A DNA stretch of 64,000 nucleotides, from the NCBI GenBank assembly GCA_903895195.1, contig CAITSZ010000005.1, positions 174,941 through 238,940 on the forward strand, in the 5' to 3' direction. Positions 17,911 to 27,225 of this stretch are shown one piece after another. The notes under the pieces are model-generated. The model made no database searches. It saw nothing but the letters and a program-made list of their open reading frames with translations, and was not told the origin of the DNA. The position numbers and the translations under genes were made by a program. Position 1 is the first letter of the stretch, and every line of letters starts with the position of its first letter. The DNA is from an uncultured Chlorobiaceae bacterium (lineage in GTDB: Bacteria > Bacteroidota > Chlorobiia > Chlorobiales > Chlorobiaceae).

Positions 17911-18241
17911 CTTCTTCAGTTGGGACAGCCTTCTTTTCAACAGGTTTCTCTATGGTATAATCGTATTTGTGATCAAAGTAATCAGCGACAGCCTTATGCG
18001 ACGACTTTTCGCGACACTCAAACTCAAGACTGATAGCGATCTGTTCCGGAAATATCTTATCCGACTCGGATTCGCTTGTAGGGTTGCGGATCATCTCCTT
18101 GTATGGCAGAAGCTTGTCTTCAAGTTCCGCACGCTCTTCATCATGCAGTCTTTTTGCTTTTTTCGAAATAGCGACCACCGTCTCATACAAATTCGAGTGC
18201 CCACTTCTCAACTTATTCAGGTCAACTGGTTTAACCGACAT
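17888..18241 (-). CDS. rpoZ: RNA polymerase omega subunit
   Basis: A 117-aa protein beginning MSVKPVDLNKLRSGHSNLYETVVAISKKAK, the form of omega found in Bacteroidetes and Chlorobi. The YETVVAISKKAKRL helix corresponds to the conserved omega segment that clamps the beta-prime C-terminus. An acidic tail (PTEEDDETDGD) closes it. It follows gmk by 11 bases, as in many genomes (gmk-rpoZ), which strengthens the call. Confidence 0.85.
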   Translation of the reverse strand: MSVKPVDLNKLRSGHSNLYETVVAISKKAKRLHDEERAELEDKLLPYKEMIRNPTSESESDKIFPEQIAISLEFECREKSSHKAVADYFDHKYDYTIEKPVEKKAVPTEEDDETDGD

Positions 18242-18252
18242 TGTAACCGTAT

Positions 18253-18837
18253 TTACGTGTTTGAAAGAAATTCAGTAATTATAGCTGTGATGGCATCAAC
18301 CGCCAGTTCAAGATCATCGTTCACGACCACCTTGTCAAACCGGTCCGCATATGCCAGCTCCAGCCTTGCTCTCTCCAGACGTACCTGCAGACTCGCCTCG
18401 TCTTCACTCTGTCGCCCCTGAAGCCTCTGTTGCAAGACCTCCATATCGGGCGGCTTTATAAACAGCAGTAATGAATTATCTGGAAAAATCTTTTTAAGAT
18501 TCAAGGCCCCCTTCACATCAAGATCAAGCAGAATATTGGTACCTGAATCAATTACATCAAGTGTTTTATCAAGCAGTGTACCATAATGGTTTCCAAAAAA
18601 GAACTCATGCTCTATAAAACCGCCTGATAGAATCCTCTCCTCAAATTCTTCCTTAGTAAGAAAGTAATAGTTTACCCCCTCACTCTCTCCTGATCTTTTC
18701 TGCCTGGTTGTGGCCGATACCGAAAATCTGACGGTCGGTATACGTTCAAGTACCCGCTTGGCTATTGTGGATTTCCCGGTACCTGAAGGAGCTGAAAAGA
18801 CAATCAGTTTTCCCTGCTGTTTTCGCTCTTCAACCAT
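18253..18837 (-). CDS. gmk: Guanylate kinase
   Basis: A 194-aa enzyme phosphorylating GMP to GDP with ATP. The P-loop SAPSGTGKST is at residues 15-24. The GMP-binding segment FSVSATTRQKRSGESEGVNYYFLTKEEF and the lid LQGRQSEDEASLQVRLERA follow in order. It sits in the yicC-gmk-rpoZ order common in bacteria, 5 bases after yicC. Confidence 0.97.
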   Translation of the reverse strand: MVEERKQQGKLIVFSAPSGTGKSTIAKRVLERIPTVRFSVSATTRQKRSGESEGVNYYFLTKEEFEERILSGGFIEHEFFFGNHYGTLLDKTLDVIDSGTNILLDLDVKGALNLKKIFPDNSLLLFIKPPDMEVLQQRLQGRQSEDEASLQVRLERARLELAYADRFDKVVVNDDLELAVDAITAIITEFLSNT

Positions 18838-18842
18838 GGTAA

Positions 18843-19730
18843 TTACTCTATATTCTGCAGCTGTTCCCTGATTTTTTCAAGATCTTCCTTGATCTGAACA
18901 ATTTTCTGGGAAATTTCAGCATTCTGGGATTTTGAAGCAATGGTATTGGCTTCACGCAACTGCTCCTGAAGAAGAAAATTCAGTTTACGGCCCGTACCGC
19001 TCTCCTCATTTCTCAGCTCTTCAATAAAAAACTTGTTATGGCTCGCAAATCGAGTCAGCTCTTCGGTAATATCAAGCTTGTCAGCCGCGAGCACCAGCTC
19101 CATTTCAAGACGATCCCGGCTGTAAGCCAGATCCTTGCCCGCAACAGCCTCTACTTTGGCGGAAAGCCGTTTTCTTACGGTTTCGAGATTGTCTGCCGCA
19201 AGAGCCGTAACAACAAAAAGAGTACGTTCAATTTCAGCAATTCTGGCGATAAAGTCTATGGAGAGTTCTTCACCCTCCCTGCGACGCATAGCCTTCAGTC
19301 GATCTATAGCATTCTGCAGCAGATTTTTGACAAAAGGCCACAGGGTATCAGAACTGTCGAGAGTTGTAGCTCCATTATCGAAGATTTCAGGAAACCGGAG
19401 CAGATGCTCAAGAAGAACCGGAGCATCAATACCGGCTTCTGTCCGGAGGGTATCAAGCAATCCTTTATACGCTTTGACCTTAGCGACATTGATAGCCGTA
19501 GAGATAGGCTGCTCGTCGTCAAGCTGAATCTGAATAAACGCAGAAATCTTCCCCCTCTGAAAATGCGCCCGTATCATTTCACGAACCTCAAGCTCATAAG
19601 AGAGAAGCTGACGGGGAAGCTTGACACTGATCTCAGCAAAACGGTTATTGACCGAGCGAAGCTCTACAAGAGTCTTCACTCCATTTTCCAGAGACTCTGC
19701 ACTGCCATATCCGGTCATACTTTCCAGCAT
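18843..19730 (-). CDS. YicC family endoribonuclease-type protein
   Basis: A 295-aa protein opening SMTGYGSAE and VELRSVNNRF, the family signature, with the YicC C-terminal domain (ELTRFASHNKFFIEELRNEE and GRKLNFLLQEQLREANTIASKS). In E. coli, YicC has RNase activity linked to sRNA decay; function in this phylum is not known. It is the first gene before gmk on the minus strand. Confidence 0.9.
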   Translation of the reverse strand: MLESMTGYGSAESLENGVKTLVELRSVNNRFAEISVKLPRQLLSYELEVREMIRAHFQRGKISAFIQIQLDDEQPISTAINVAKVKAYKGLLDTLRTEAGIDAPVLLEHLLRFPEIFDNGATTLDSSDTLWPFVKNLLQNAIDRLKAMRRREGEELSIDFIARIAEIERTLFVVTALAADNLETVRKRLSAKVEAVAGKDLAYSRDRLEMELVLAADKLDITEELTRFASHNKFFIEELRNEESGTGRKLNFLLQEQLREANTIASKSQNAEISQKIVQIKEDLEKIREQLQNIE

Positions 19731-19784
19731 AGTATCCCTTTCCGCTTCAGTTTGTTATAAAGATACCGCTCTTATTACCTGCTC

Positions 19785-20054
19785 TTATTTACGAAGATCA
19801 AGTTCACCGATCACTTTACGGTAACGATTGATATCAACATTTTTCAGATAGTTCAGCATTTTCTTGCGCTTGGCAACCAGCATAAGCAAACCGCGACGGG
19901 AGTGCTTGTCCTTGGGATGCAGCTGAAGGTGACCGGTAAGATCAGTGATCCGGCGGGTATATAACGCAACCTGAACCTCGGATTTTCCAGTATTCTTCTC
20001 AGAAGCACCAAACTGTGCAATGACTTCTGCTTTAAATTCTTTTGTCAGACTCAT
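19785..20054 (-). CDS. rpsO: 30S ribosomal protein S15
   Basis: An 89-aa protein with the S15 pattern: GKSEVQVALYTRRITDLTGH near 22-41, then HPKDKHSRRGLLMLVAKRKK and a C-terminal LKNVDINRYRKVIGEL. It binds the central domain of 16S rRNA. It follows ribF by 48 bases at the end of the rimP-nusA-infB cluster. rpsO is often autoregulated through its leader; the short spacer gives no clear structure to judge. Confidence 0.97.
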   Translation of the reverse strand: MSLTKEFKAEVIAQFGASEKNTGKSEVQVALYTRRITDLTGHLQLHPKDKHSRRGLLMLVAKRKKMLNYLKNVDINRYRKVIGELDLRK

Positions 20055-20102
20055 ATCTCTTCGTTTGTTATATTAAATCGATTGACCCGCAATATAATAT
20101 TA

Positions 20103-21065
20103 TTAACAATACAACTCCACCGCTTTTTTATCTTTTTCAAGCTGTTTTTTCAGCTCATCCAGTGACGAAAACTTCCTCTCCTCCCTGATAAAGCCGAGAA
20201 GCGTAAATCGTAAAGACTCACCGTAAAGATCACCGCTATAACCCAGAATGAATGCCTCCACACGAACAACCCCCTCCGAAGAGACCGTTGGCCTGACACC
20301 GACATTCATCATCGCTTTAAAAAGAGTTCCATCGATCTCAGTCTGAGCCATATAAACCCCCGGACGCGGCAAGAGCTTATATGGGTCGGAAAGGCTCAAA
20401 TTGACTGTTGGAAACCCTATATCCCGACCAATCCTCTCACCATCAACCACAATACCGCTGATCATATACGGCGACCCCAGAAACTCATTGGCCTCTTCAA
20501 TCTTTCCGGCTTCAAGCAGGCGCCTTATTCTTGTGCTCGACAAATGCTCATTGCCGATAAGCACCTCATCAACAACCTCCACAGCAAAACCAAGCTCAAC
20601 CCCCAGAGTTTCCAGTGTTGTTCCGCTGCCGCTCCTGTCACGGCCAAAGACATGATCATATCCGATGATAATTGCTTTAGCGCCAAGGAGGCCGACAAGA
20701 ACATTCCGGATAAAATCATCGGAAGATCGTGCTGCGAAATCCGGAGTAAAACGAATAACAAAAAGAAGATCAATATTCTCCCGGGAGAGAAGGTCAATTT
20801 TTTCTTCGAGAGTGGTCAGAAGTCCAAGCGGGCCCGAAACAGCGCCCTCAAGCACCCGCCTCGGATGCGGCTCAAACGTCACAACCACACGTCTCAGGCT
20901 GCGCGCCATCGCTACAGCAGCCATTCTGGCAATAATTGTCCGGTGCCCTTTATGAACCCCGTCATAAGACCCTATCGTTACGGCAGAACCGACGAAAGGC
21001 ACTTCGACAGGAGAGCGGGAGCCATAGCTGTAGACAATGTCATTTTCATATTCAACAATACGCAT
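20103..21065 (-). CDS. ribF: Bifunctional riboflavin kinase/FAD synthetase
   Basis: A 320-aa enzyme that makes FMN and then FAD. The N-terminal adenylyltransferase half has AVTIGSYDGVHKGHRTII and a later SSTRIRRLLEAG. The C-terminal kinase half has GIVVDGERIGRDIGFPTVNLSL and GVYMAQTEIDG. The ATG at 21065 begins MRIVEYENDIVY and lies 20 bases after the truB stop. The frame is open further upstream, but that would add 26 residues overlapping truB, so the shorter start is preferred. Confidence 0.94.
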   Translation of the reverse strand: MRIVEYENDIVYSYGSRSPVEVPFVGSAVTIGSYDGVHKGHRTIIARMAAVAMARSLRRVVVTFEPHPRRVLEGAVSGPLGLLTTLEEKIDLLSRENIDLLFVIRFTPDFAARSSDDFIRNVLVGLLGAKAIIIGYDHVFGRDRSGSGTTLETLGVELGFAVEVVDEVLIGNEHLSSTRIRRLLEAGKIEEANEFLGSPYMISGIVVDGERIGRDIGFPTVNLSLSDPYKLLPRPGVYMAQTEIDGTLFKAMMNVGVRPTVSSEGVVRVEAFILGYSGDLYGESLRFTLLGFIREERKFSSLDELKKQLEKDKKAVELYC

Positions 21066-21084
21066 ACTTATTCTGTATTTCCCT

Positions 21085-21807
21085 TCACCCCTGCAAGGTT
21101 GTTGATGCCTGTCGAACAATTGCTTCAATAGTCTCCGTAACACTTTTCGAAGAACTCAACTGATAGGACCCGATAGAGAGACGCCTGAGAGATGCCAGAT
21201 AACCTCCTACCCCAAGAGCAACACCGAACTCATGGGCGATAACCCTGATATAGGCACCCTTTGAAACGTGAAGAACAAAATAGACCATAGGGAGCTCGAC
21301 GCGGGTAATCTCAAAGCGGTGGATAACAATCTCTTTTGCTTTACGTTCCTTGATAACCTCTCCCTTTCGGGCAAGAGCATAAAGACGCTTGCCATTGTGC
21401 CAGGCGGCAGAATGCATTGGCGGCTGCTGCTGGTGTTTTCCCTCAAATTCTGAAGCAAGAGAACGAATTTGCATCTCCGTCAGATGCTCTACGCTGCAAT
21501 GACCATACTCGGAAGTTTCAACATCATGGCTTTCAGTCATGACACCAAGCTTGATGGCACCATCGTACACCTTGTCAAGCACTTCAAGCGATGAAATTTC
21601 CTTGGTTTTCCTTCCTGTGGCAAGAATAAGCAGACCTGTAGCTTTAGGATCAAGAGTCCCCGAGTGGCCGACCTTGCGCTTCAACCCGACGCCCTTAAAG
21701 GTATTTCTGATCTTGGCCACCACATCAAACGAGGTCCAGTCGAAAGGCTTGTCAATCAGAAGAAAATCACCCTCATCATGAATGATAGTTTCAGTTATGC
21801 TGTTCAT
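21085..21807 (-). CDS. truB: tRNA pseudouridine(55) synthase
   Basis: A 240-aa enzyme converting U55 of the T loop of tRNAs. The catalytic aspartate is Asp53 in GHSGTLDPKATGLL. FLLIDKPFDWTSFDVV near 15-30 and the YDGAIKLG segment are typical. A PUA-like C-terminal extension is not obvious, so it is the short form. It is followed by ribF with 19 bases and preceded by rbfA. Confidence 0.95.
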   Translation of the reverse strand: MNSITETIIHDEGDFLLIDKPFDWTSFDVVAKIRNTFKGVGLKRKVGHSGTLDPKATGLLILATGRKTKEISSLEVLDKVYDGAIKLGVMTESHDVETSEYGHCSVEHLTEMQIRSLASEFEGKHQQQPPMHSAAWHNGKRLYALARKGEVIKERKAKEIVIHRFEITRVELPMVYFVLHVSKGAYIRVIAHEFGVALGVGGYLASLRRLSIGSYQLSSSKSVTETIEAIVRQASTTLQG

Positions 21808-21837
21808 TCATGCTATCTGTTTACCAATAATACGATC

Positions 21838-22197
21838 TCACTGTTTATCGCCACTGCCTTTTCGCACTTCATTCAAAAGCTGCTCAATTCTGGTCGCCCG
21901 CTCATAAAGATGATCTTCAAAAAATTCCAGCTCAGGAATACGCCTGAATTGATGCCGAATCCTGGAAGAAAGTATCATTCTGATACTTTTTGTTTCATCC
22001 CGCAAAAAAGCCATAGCCTTTTGCCGCTGTTCCTCCGAACCGATAATAGAAACATAGACCCTTGCAATGCTCAAGTCAACGGTAACCTTCACCTCAACAA
22101 TAGTAACTATTGAACCGCCGCGCGGCAGCTCCTTTTGAAGGATGCTCCCCAGCTCCTGCTGGAGAAGTGAAGCAACCCTGTCAGTACGTATCGACAT
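21838..22197 (-). CDS. rbfA: Ribosome-binding factor A
   Basis: A 119-aa KH-fold protein aiding late 16S rRNA 5' end maturation. It begins IRTDRVASLLQQELGSILQKEL and has the family's VTIVEVKVTVDLSIARVYVS and IRMILSSRIRHQFRRIPELEF segments. It lies between infB (18 bases) and truB in the conserved nusA-infB-rbfA-truB order. Confidence 0.95.
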   Translation of the reverse strand: MSIRTDRVASLLQQELGSILQKELPRGGSIVTIVEVKVTVDLSIARVYVSIIGSEEQRQKAMAFLRDETKSIRMILSSRIRHQFRRIPELEFFEDHLYERATRIEQLLNEVRKGSGDKQ

Positions 22198-22215
22198 AAC
22201 TCAACAATAAGCAGT

Positions 22216-24900
22216 TCAAAGTTTCCGTTTTTTCTCAACGATCTTATAGGCCTCAACAACGTCTCCGACCTTGATATCATCATAATTTTTCAGACTCATA
22301 CCGCACTCATACCCGGCATCCACTTCCTTGACATCATCCTTGAAACGCCTCAGCGCTGCAAGCTGACCTTCATAAATCTGAACACCGTCACGAAGCAGGC
22401 GAACCTTCGAATCACGGAAAATCTTTCCTTCAAGCATATAACATCCACCGACGTTACCGATTTTAGGCACCTTGAATACCTGACGAACCTCAAGAGAACC
22501 AAGACTCTCTTCATGAAGTTCAGGCGAAAGCATACCCTCAAGCGCTTTCTCGACATCCTCAAGCACATGATAAATAACACTGTAAAAGCGGACATCAAGA
22601 TCCTCTTTTTCAGCAAGCTTCTTGGCGTTCACATTCGGCCGCACCCTGAACCCGATAATAATGGCATCAGAAGCCGCAGCAAGCAAAACGTCAGTCTCAG
22701 TAATCTGCCCGACGCCCTGGTGGATAATCTGAACCTTCACCTCATCATTCTGAATTTTCATCAGTCCGTCAGCCAGTGCCTGAATGGAGCCGTCAGTATC
22801 AGCCTTGATAATAACACTCAGCTCCTTCATCAGCCCTTCCTTGATCTGGCGGGCTATACTGTCAAGCTTGACACGCGTACTGCGGCGGAAATCATGCTCA
22901 CGGCGGATGACCTGCCGCTTTTGAGCAAGATCACGTGCATCCCTGTCAGTCGACATAACCGTCAACGCATCGCCCGACTGCGGCAGATCCTCAAATCCAA
23001 GCACCCTGACAGGCTGCGAAGGATTGGCAAACAGAATTCTCTTGCCTCTTTCATCCATAAGCGCCCGAACCTTGCCCATCGTATTTCCTGCTACAAAAGG
23101 ATCGCCAACCTTCAAAATCCCACGCTGCACCAGCACTGTGGAAATAACGCCCTTACCCTTATCAAGCTCAGACTCAACAATAATACCGCTTGCATTTATA
23201 TCCTCAGAGTAGTTACCCCTCAGTTCACGCATTTCAGCCTCAGTCAACACTTTCTCCATAAGTTCGGCAATACCGATACCCTTCTTGGCCGAAATCTCCT
23301 GACACTGGTAGCTTCCACCCCACTCTTCAACCAGCACGCCTGCATCAGAGAGCTGGGTTTTAATCTTCTCCGGATTCGCCTCAACCTTATCAATCTTGTT
23401 AAGAGCAACAACAATAGGCACTCCAGCCGCCTTGGCATGGTTGATCGCCTCGATGGTCTGAGGCATAACACTGTCATCAGCCGCAACAACAAGAATAACA
23501 ATATCAGTCACCTGAGCACCCCTTGCACGCATAGCGGTAAAGGCTTCATGGCCCGGCGTATCAAGAAAAGTGATCTTCCTGCCACCCTCCACTGTAACCT
23601 CATAAGCACCGATATGCTGGGTAATTCCACCCGATTCACCAGCCACAACTTTACTGCTGCGGATATAATCGAGCAGGGAAGTCTTTCCGTGATCCACGTG
23701 TCCCATAATGGTCACAACCGGCGGTCGGGTCTGAAGATCAGCCTCAGCATCCTCCTCAACAACCACCGCAGTAGCTTCAACTTCTGAAATAAATTCAGCC
23801 TCAAGACCGAATTCAAGCGCAATCAGTTCAATCGACTCTTTGTCAAGCCGCTGATTGATTGTCACAAACTTGCCAAGAGCAAAACACTTCTGAATAATCT
23901 CCTTGGCGGTAATTCCCATAAGCTCGGCAAGTTCATGCGGAGAGGCATACTCCGTAACCCTGACAACCATCCGCTGAGCCTCACGAAAAGCCTCGTCCTC
24001 TTCATGCTCCCGATCACGCTCAGTTTTACGCATCTTGCGGAATTTCTGGCGTGAACCTGTACCGCTGCGATCCTCAATACCACTGATCGTCTTTTGTATA
24101 TTCGCTGTAATTACCTTGTCATCAACCTCAGGCTTCTTTTTCTTCTTCCCTTTTTTCTTTTTCAGAGCGGAACTATCACCGACAGTCGTCACCGGCTTTG
24201 GTTTCACGTCAGTGACAACCTTGGCAGGCTTCTTGGGAGTAACCCCTTTTTCTTCGCCATGAGCTTCCTCTGCCGCCTTCGGCTCAAACTCATCTTTTAA
24301 AGCATCAGCCTGTTCTTTAAAATTCTTTTTGCGGTTTTTCTTGTTCCTTCCGGCATACATGTCAAGCGTGCCGAGCACGGTAAGACCTCCCATCATCTGC
24401 GGAGCATCAAAAGAAACAAGATGTTCATTGACTGAAGGCTCAACTTCCACAACTTCAGCTTGAGCAGGAACATCGGCCTCTTCACTCAAAGAAGCTTCGG
24501 GAGCCTTAACCGTATCTGAAACTGGATGCAGTGCATGTTCCTCATGAGCGTCCTCTTTTTTTGCCTCTACAACAACCACTGCAGGAGCAGGTGGGGGTGC
24601 AGGACTGAGCGTTTCGCTGAGATGCTTCTCTTTTTCATAGGTTTTACGCGACTGCTCCTCAAGCCTCGACAACCTCTTCTCTTTCTCTTCCCTTATTTTC
24701 TTGGTCTCATCAACCATTTTCTTTTCAACGCTGAAATGACCAAAAATTTTGGTGTGCATCTCTTCGTTGACCATAGAGGATGTAGAGGCCACCTTGCCCC
24801 CTTCCTTTTTGACAAAAAGTAATACCTCCTGCGGACTCAACTGCAGTTCTCTTGCTATATCACTTATTCGAAACCTCTTTTCCATGTCCTCAAGGGCCAT
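22216..24900 (-). CDS. infB: Translation initiation factor IF-2
   Basis: An 894-aa GTPase that brings initiator tRNA to the ribosome. The N-terminal IF2N domain is MEKRFRISDIARELQLSPQE. It is followed by a long charged linker rich in Lys, Glu, Ala and Pro (including KKKKGKKKKKPE), a second IF2N domain (ELAEMLMGITAKEII-like), then the G domain: G1 GHVDHGKTSLLD near 397, G3 DTPGHEAF, G4 NKID. Domains II-IV complete it. The start at 24900 is chosen because GAGGAGGA precedes it at 5-base spacing. The frame is open to an ATG at 24972 that overlaps the nusA stop. It is part of the rimP-nusA-infB transcript. Confidence 0.96.
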   Translation of the reverse strand: MALEDMEKRFRISDIARELQLSPQEVLLFVKKEGGKVASTSSMVNEEMHTKIFGHFSVEKKMVDETKKIREEKEKRLSRLEEQSRKTYEKEKHLSETLSPAPPPAPAVVVVEAKKEDAHEEHALHPVSDTVKAPEASLSEEADVPAQAEVVEVEPSVNEHLVSFDAPQMMGGLTVLGTLDMYAGRNKKNRKKNFKEQADALKDEFEPKAAEEAHGEEKGVTPKKPAKVVTDVKPKPVTTVGDSSALKKKKGKKKKKPEVDDKVITANIQKTISGIEDRSGTGSRQKFRKMRKTERDREHEEDEAFREAQRMVVRVTEYASPHELAELMGITAKEIIQKCFALGKFVTINQRLDKESIELIALEFGLEAEFISEVEATAVVVEEDAEADLQTRPPVVTIMGHVDHGKTSLLDYIRSSKVVAGESGGITQHIGAYEVTVEGGRKITFLDTPGHEAFTAMRARGAQVTDIVILVVAADDSVMPQTIEAINHAKAAGVPIVVALNKIDKVEANPEKIKTQLSDAGVLVEEWGGSYQCQEISAKKGIGIAELMEKVLTEAEMRELRGNYSEDINASGIIVESELDKGKGVISTVLVQRGILKVGDPFVAGNTMGKVRALMDERGKRILFANPSQPVRVLGFEDLPQSGDALTVMSTDRDARDLAQKRQVIRREHDFRRSTRVKLDSIARQIKEGLMKELSVIIKADTDGSIQALADGLMKIQNDEVKVQIIHQGVGQITETDVLLAAASDAIIIGFRVRPNVNAKKLAEKEDLDVRFYSVIYHVLEDVEKALEGMLSPELHEESLGSLEVRQVFKVPKIGNVGGCYMLEGKIFRDSKVRLLRDGVQIYEGQLAALRRFKDDVKEVDAGYECGMSLKNYDDIKVGDVVEAYKIVEKKRKL

Positions 24901-24904
24901 TACA

Positions 24905-24912
24905 TCCTCCTC
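24905..24912 (-). promoter_or_regulatory. Strong ribosome binding site that fixes the infB start
   Basis: On the minus strand GAGGAGGA lies 4 bases before the ATG at 24900. The alternative ATG at 24972 has no such site and overlaps the nusA stop as ATGA, so it could only work by coupling. Both may be used: some bacteria make long and short IF2 forms. Confidence 0.7.
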
Positions 24913-24968
24913 TGGATTAAAATACTCTTTACTCGCTTGTCCAATATTCCTCTCAAACGGCGGCACTA

Positions 24969-26510
24969 TCATTCATCAACCGCCACATCATCCACTTCAG
25001 GCTCAGCATCGTCATCAAAAAGACCCTCCAAATCCGCCTCCGTAAACTGCTCCTTAACGGTTTTATAGATATTTTCAGCAATCTTCTTCCAATAACGCTT
25101 CTCCTCGTCAGTCACTTTGCGCTCCCTCGGTTTCACGCCAGTCCTGTAGGTCTTACCAAACACAGTCTGTTCCTCAGGCTTGGCCGGTCCGAGCAGAGCC
25201 TCTTCTATCTCATCAACTCCAGCTTTCAGCACCTTTTTAGCCGTATCAAACCCACTGTCCAGCAGCTGGTAAATCATATCATCGCCAAACTCCTCACGGA
25301 ACTCGATAATATCAATATCCGTAGGATCCTCCAGCGACTTGTCAATCACATCACGATAGACATCAATCTCATAACCGGTAAGCTTCTCAGCCAGATGAAT
25401 ATTATTGCCATTCTTGCCGATCGCATACTTGATCTGATCAGGCTTCAGCATCACCCTTGCCTTCCGGGTTTTCGCGTCAGCATGAATCGTCAGAGGATCG
25501 ATTTTCGCAGGCTGCATAGCCCGTGAAATATAGACCTCCGGCTCATCAGCGAAATAAATAACATCAATATTTTCATTATTCAGCTCCTTCACAATACTCT
25601 GAATGCGCTTGCCACGATACCCGACAGTAGCACCAACCGGATCAATCCTTGCGCTCGTCGATTCCACAGCAACCTTGGCACGCTCACCCGGCACACGGGC
25701 AATAGCCTTTATAACAATGAGACCATCAAGTATTTCAGGCACCTCATGTTCAAAAAGTTTATACAAAAACCTGTCATCAACCCTCGACACAATAACCTTC
25801 ATGCCACCATCAGCTTTTTCCCGCTCCACCATACTGCCATCATCAAGCCTGACTTTAGCTTTCTCGCGCTCGATCCGCTTCACATAAAGCTTCATTCTCG
25901 GAGTACGGCGCGGATTATCCTTTTTCATCATCTCAGCCTTCGGCAGAACAAGCTCAACACGATGATCCTTCGAGGTGTTATAGGTAAAAATAACCTCATT
26001 GGCACGAATCTGGTAAACCTCGCCCGCAACAATCTCACCCACTTTTTCAAGGCACTCTTCATACACAACAAGACGCTCAAGATCACGCACCTTCTTCTGC
26101 ACAGACTGCTTGATAATCTGAATGGATTTGCGGCTCAAATAATCCTCAAGCTTTATCGGACCCTCTTCATAGTAATCGCCAATCTCAAGAGAATCATCAA
26201 TCTTTCTAACCTCATCAAGAGTGATCTCAATACTTTCGATATCTATTTCATCGACAATTTTTTTAAGAATATAGACCTCAAAGTCCCCGCGCTCAGGGTT
26301 GATGAAAATGTTGGATTCAACTTCAGGATCATAATCCTTTCTGAGCTGCTTCTGGATAATATCCTTGAGTAAATCGGCAATATCCATTTTGACAGCTGCA
26401 CTCTCCGTGCGTTTATCCAGAAAGATCTTGGACTGCTCGATTTCACCAAAAGCACTGGCAATCTGCACCCTCCTGTCCTGTCCCTCATCTTTTATCTTCT
26501 TTTTGGCCAT
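24969..26510 (-). CDS. nusA: Transcription elongation/termination factor NusA
   Basis: A 513-aa protein in the Bacteroidetes/Chlorobi form. The N-terminal RNA-polymerase-binding domain (about 15-170) is followed by an S1 domain (GEIVAGEVYQIRANEVIFT onward), KH1 (VGYRGKRIQSIVKELNNENI), KH2 (YAIGKNGNNIHLAEKLTGYE) and an acidic C-terminal helical part (DTAKKVLKAGVDEIEEALL). NusA controls pausing, termination and antitermination. It overlaps the upstream open frame of infB by 4 bases. Confidence 0.96.
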   Translation of the reverse strand: MAKKKIKDEGQDRRVQIASAFGEIEQSKIFLDKRTESAAVKMDIADLLKDIIQKQLRKDYDPEVESNIFINPERGDFEVYILKKIVDEIDIESIEITLDEVRKIDDSLEIGDYYEEGPIKLEDYLSRKSIQIIKQSVQKKVRDLERLVVYEECLEKVGEIVAGEVYQIRANEVIFTYNTSKDHRVELVLPKAEMMKKDNPRRTPRMKLYVKRIEREKAKVRLDDGSMVEREKADGGMKVIVSRVDDRFLYKLFEHEVPEILDGLIVIKAIARVPGERAKVAVESTSARIDPVGATVGYRGKRIQSIVKELNNENIDVIYFADEPEVYISRAMQPAKIDPLTIHADAKTRKARVMLKPDQIKYAIGKNGNNIHLAEKLTGYEIDVYRDVIDKSLEDPTDIDIIEFREEFGDDMIYQLLDSGFDTAKKVLKAGVDEIEEALLGPAKPEEQTVFGKTYRTGVKPRERKVTDEEKRYWKKIAENIYKTVKEQFTEADLEGLFDDDAEPEVDDVAVDE

Positions 26511-26571
26511 CTCTTTCTTAATTGTGCATGTTTAAAAGAAAATTTACACTACCCACTCTGTTACCCTAAAT

Positions 26572-27093
26572 CTATATCTCCGCATCAGGAACCGCACGAA
26601 TAATCTGGTCGAGATAAAGTCTGATATCTTCAACCTTCGACTGATGCCCCTTCTTTGTATTTTTTTTCGGCACCATCACAATCCACCGCCGTTCATCATC
26701 TGAAAGCAATACATCCTTAAGATGCCCTTCCAGCTCAACCTCTTCACCACCTTCATCTCTATAGGTCACCCGCATAAATTTGCCGACATGGCGCAGATAC
26801 TGCCTCGGCAGTACAATCGACTCCCCAAGACCGGGAGAAGAGACAACCAGATCAAAATTCTCACCAACCAGTTCCAGAAGCTCATCATCACCCTCCAATC
26901 GCTCCCTGAGCCTTCTGCTAAAGTAAGCACACTGATGAATTCGAATACCATCATCAGCATCCAGAAGAACCTCTATTTTCCGGTGCCGCTCGCTACCTTT
27001 AACCGTAACATCAATAAAATAGGCCCCTTCACCCCTCGTACCAGCCGACTCTGCAATAATCTGGAGAACACAATTTCTGATACGCTCTTGCAT
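26572..27093 (-). CDS. rimP: Ribosome maturation factor RimP
   Basis: A 173-aa protein needed for 30S assembly, with the two-domain RimP fold. The N-terminal part contains FIDVTVKGSERHRKIEVLLDADDG and the HQCAYFSRRLRERLE helix. VVSSPGLGESIVLPRQY is the conserved linker into the SH3-like domain (KFMRVTYRDEGGEEVELEG). First gene of the rimP-nusA-infB cluster, with a terminator-like hairpin in its leader (see 27121-27147). Confidence 0.93.
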   Translation of the reverse strand: MQERIRNCVLQIIAESAGTRGEGAYFIDVTVKGSERHRKIEVLLDADDGIRIHQCAYFSRRLRERLEGDDELLELVGENFDLVVSSPGLGESIVLPRQYLRHVGKFMRVTYRDEGGEEVELEGHLKDVLLSDDERRWIVMVPKKNTKKGHQSKVEDIRLYLDQIIRAVPDAEI

Positions 27094-27120
27094 GAAAACC
27101 CCACACCAACGTTTTTATTG

Positions 27121-27147
27121 AAAACAAAAAAGTGGGGAACCCCCACT
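27121..27147 (-). terminator. Intrinsic terminator or attenuator in the rimP leader
   Basis: On the minus strand AGTGGGG and CCCCACT form a 7-bp GC-rich stem followed by TTTTTGTTTT. The stem ends only 28 bases before the rimP ATG, too close for a promoter to fit in between. Either it ends transcription of the small gene at 27226-27450 with rimP relying on readthrough, or it is an attenuator of the rimP-nusA-infB transcript. Confidence 0.7.
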
Positions 27148-27225
27148 CTCAGATAAAGATAATGCCACACGCCTTCCTTTCAAGTCGAACAATGTACAAA
27201 AAAACCTGTCAACATCAAAAAAACC

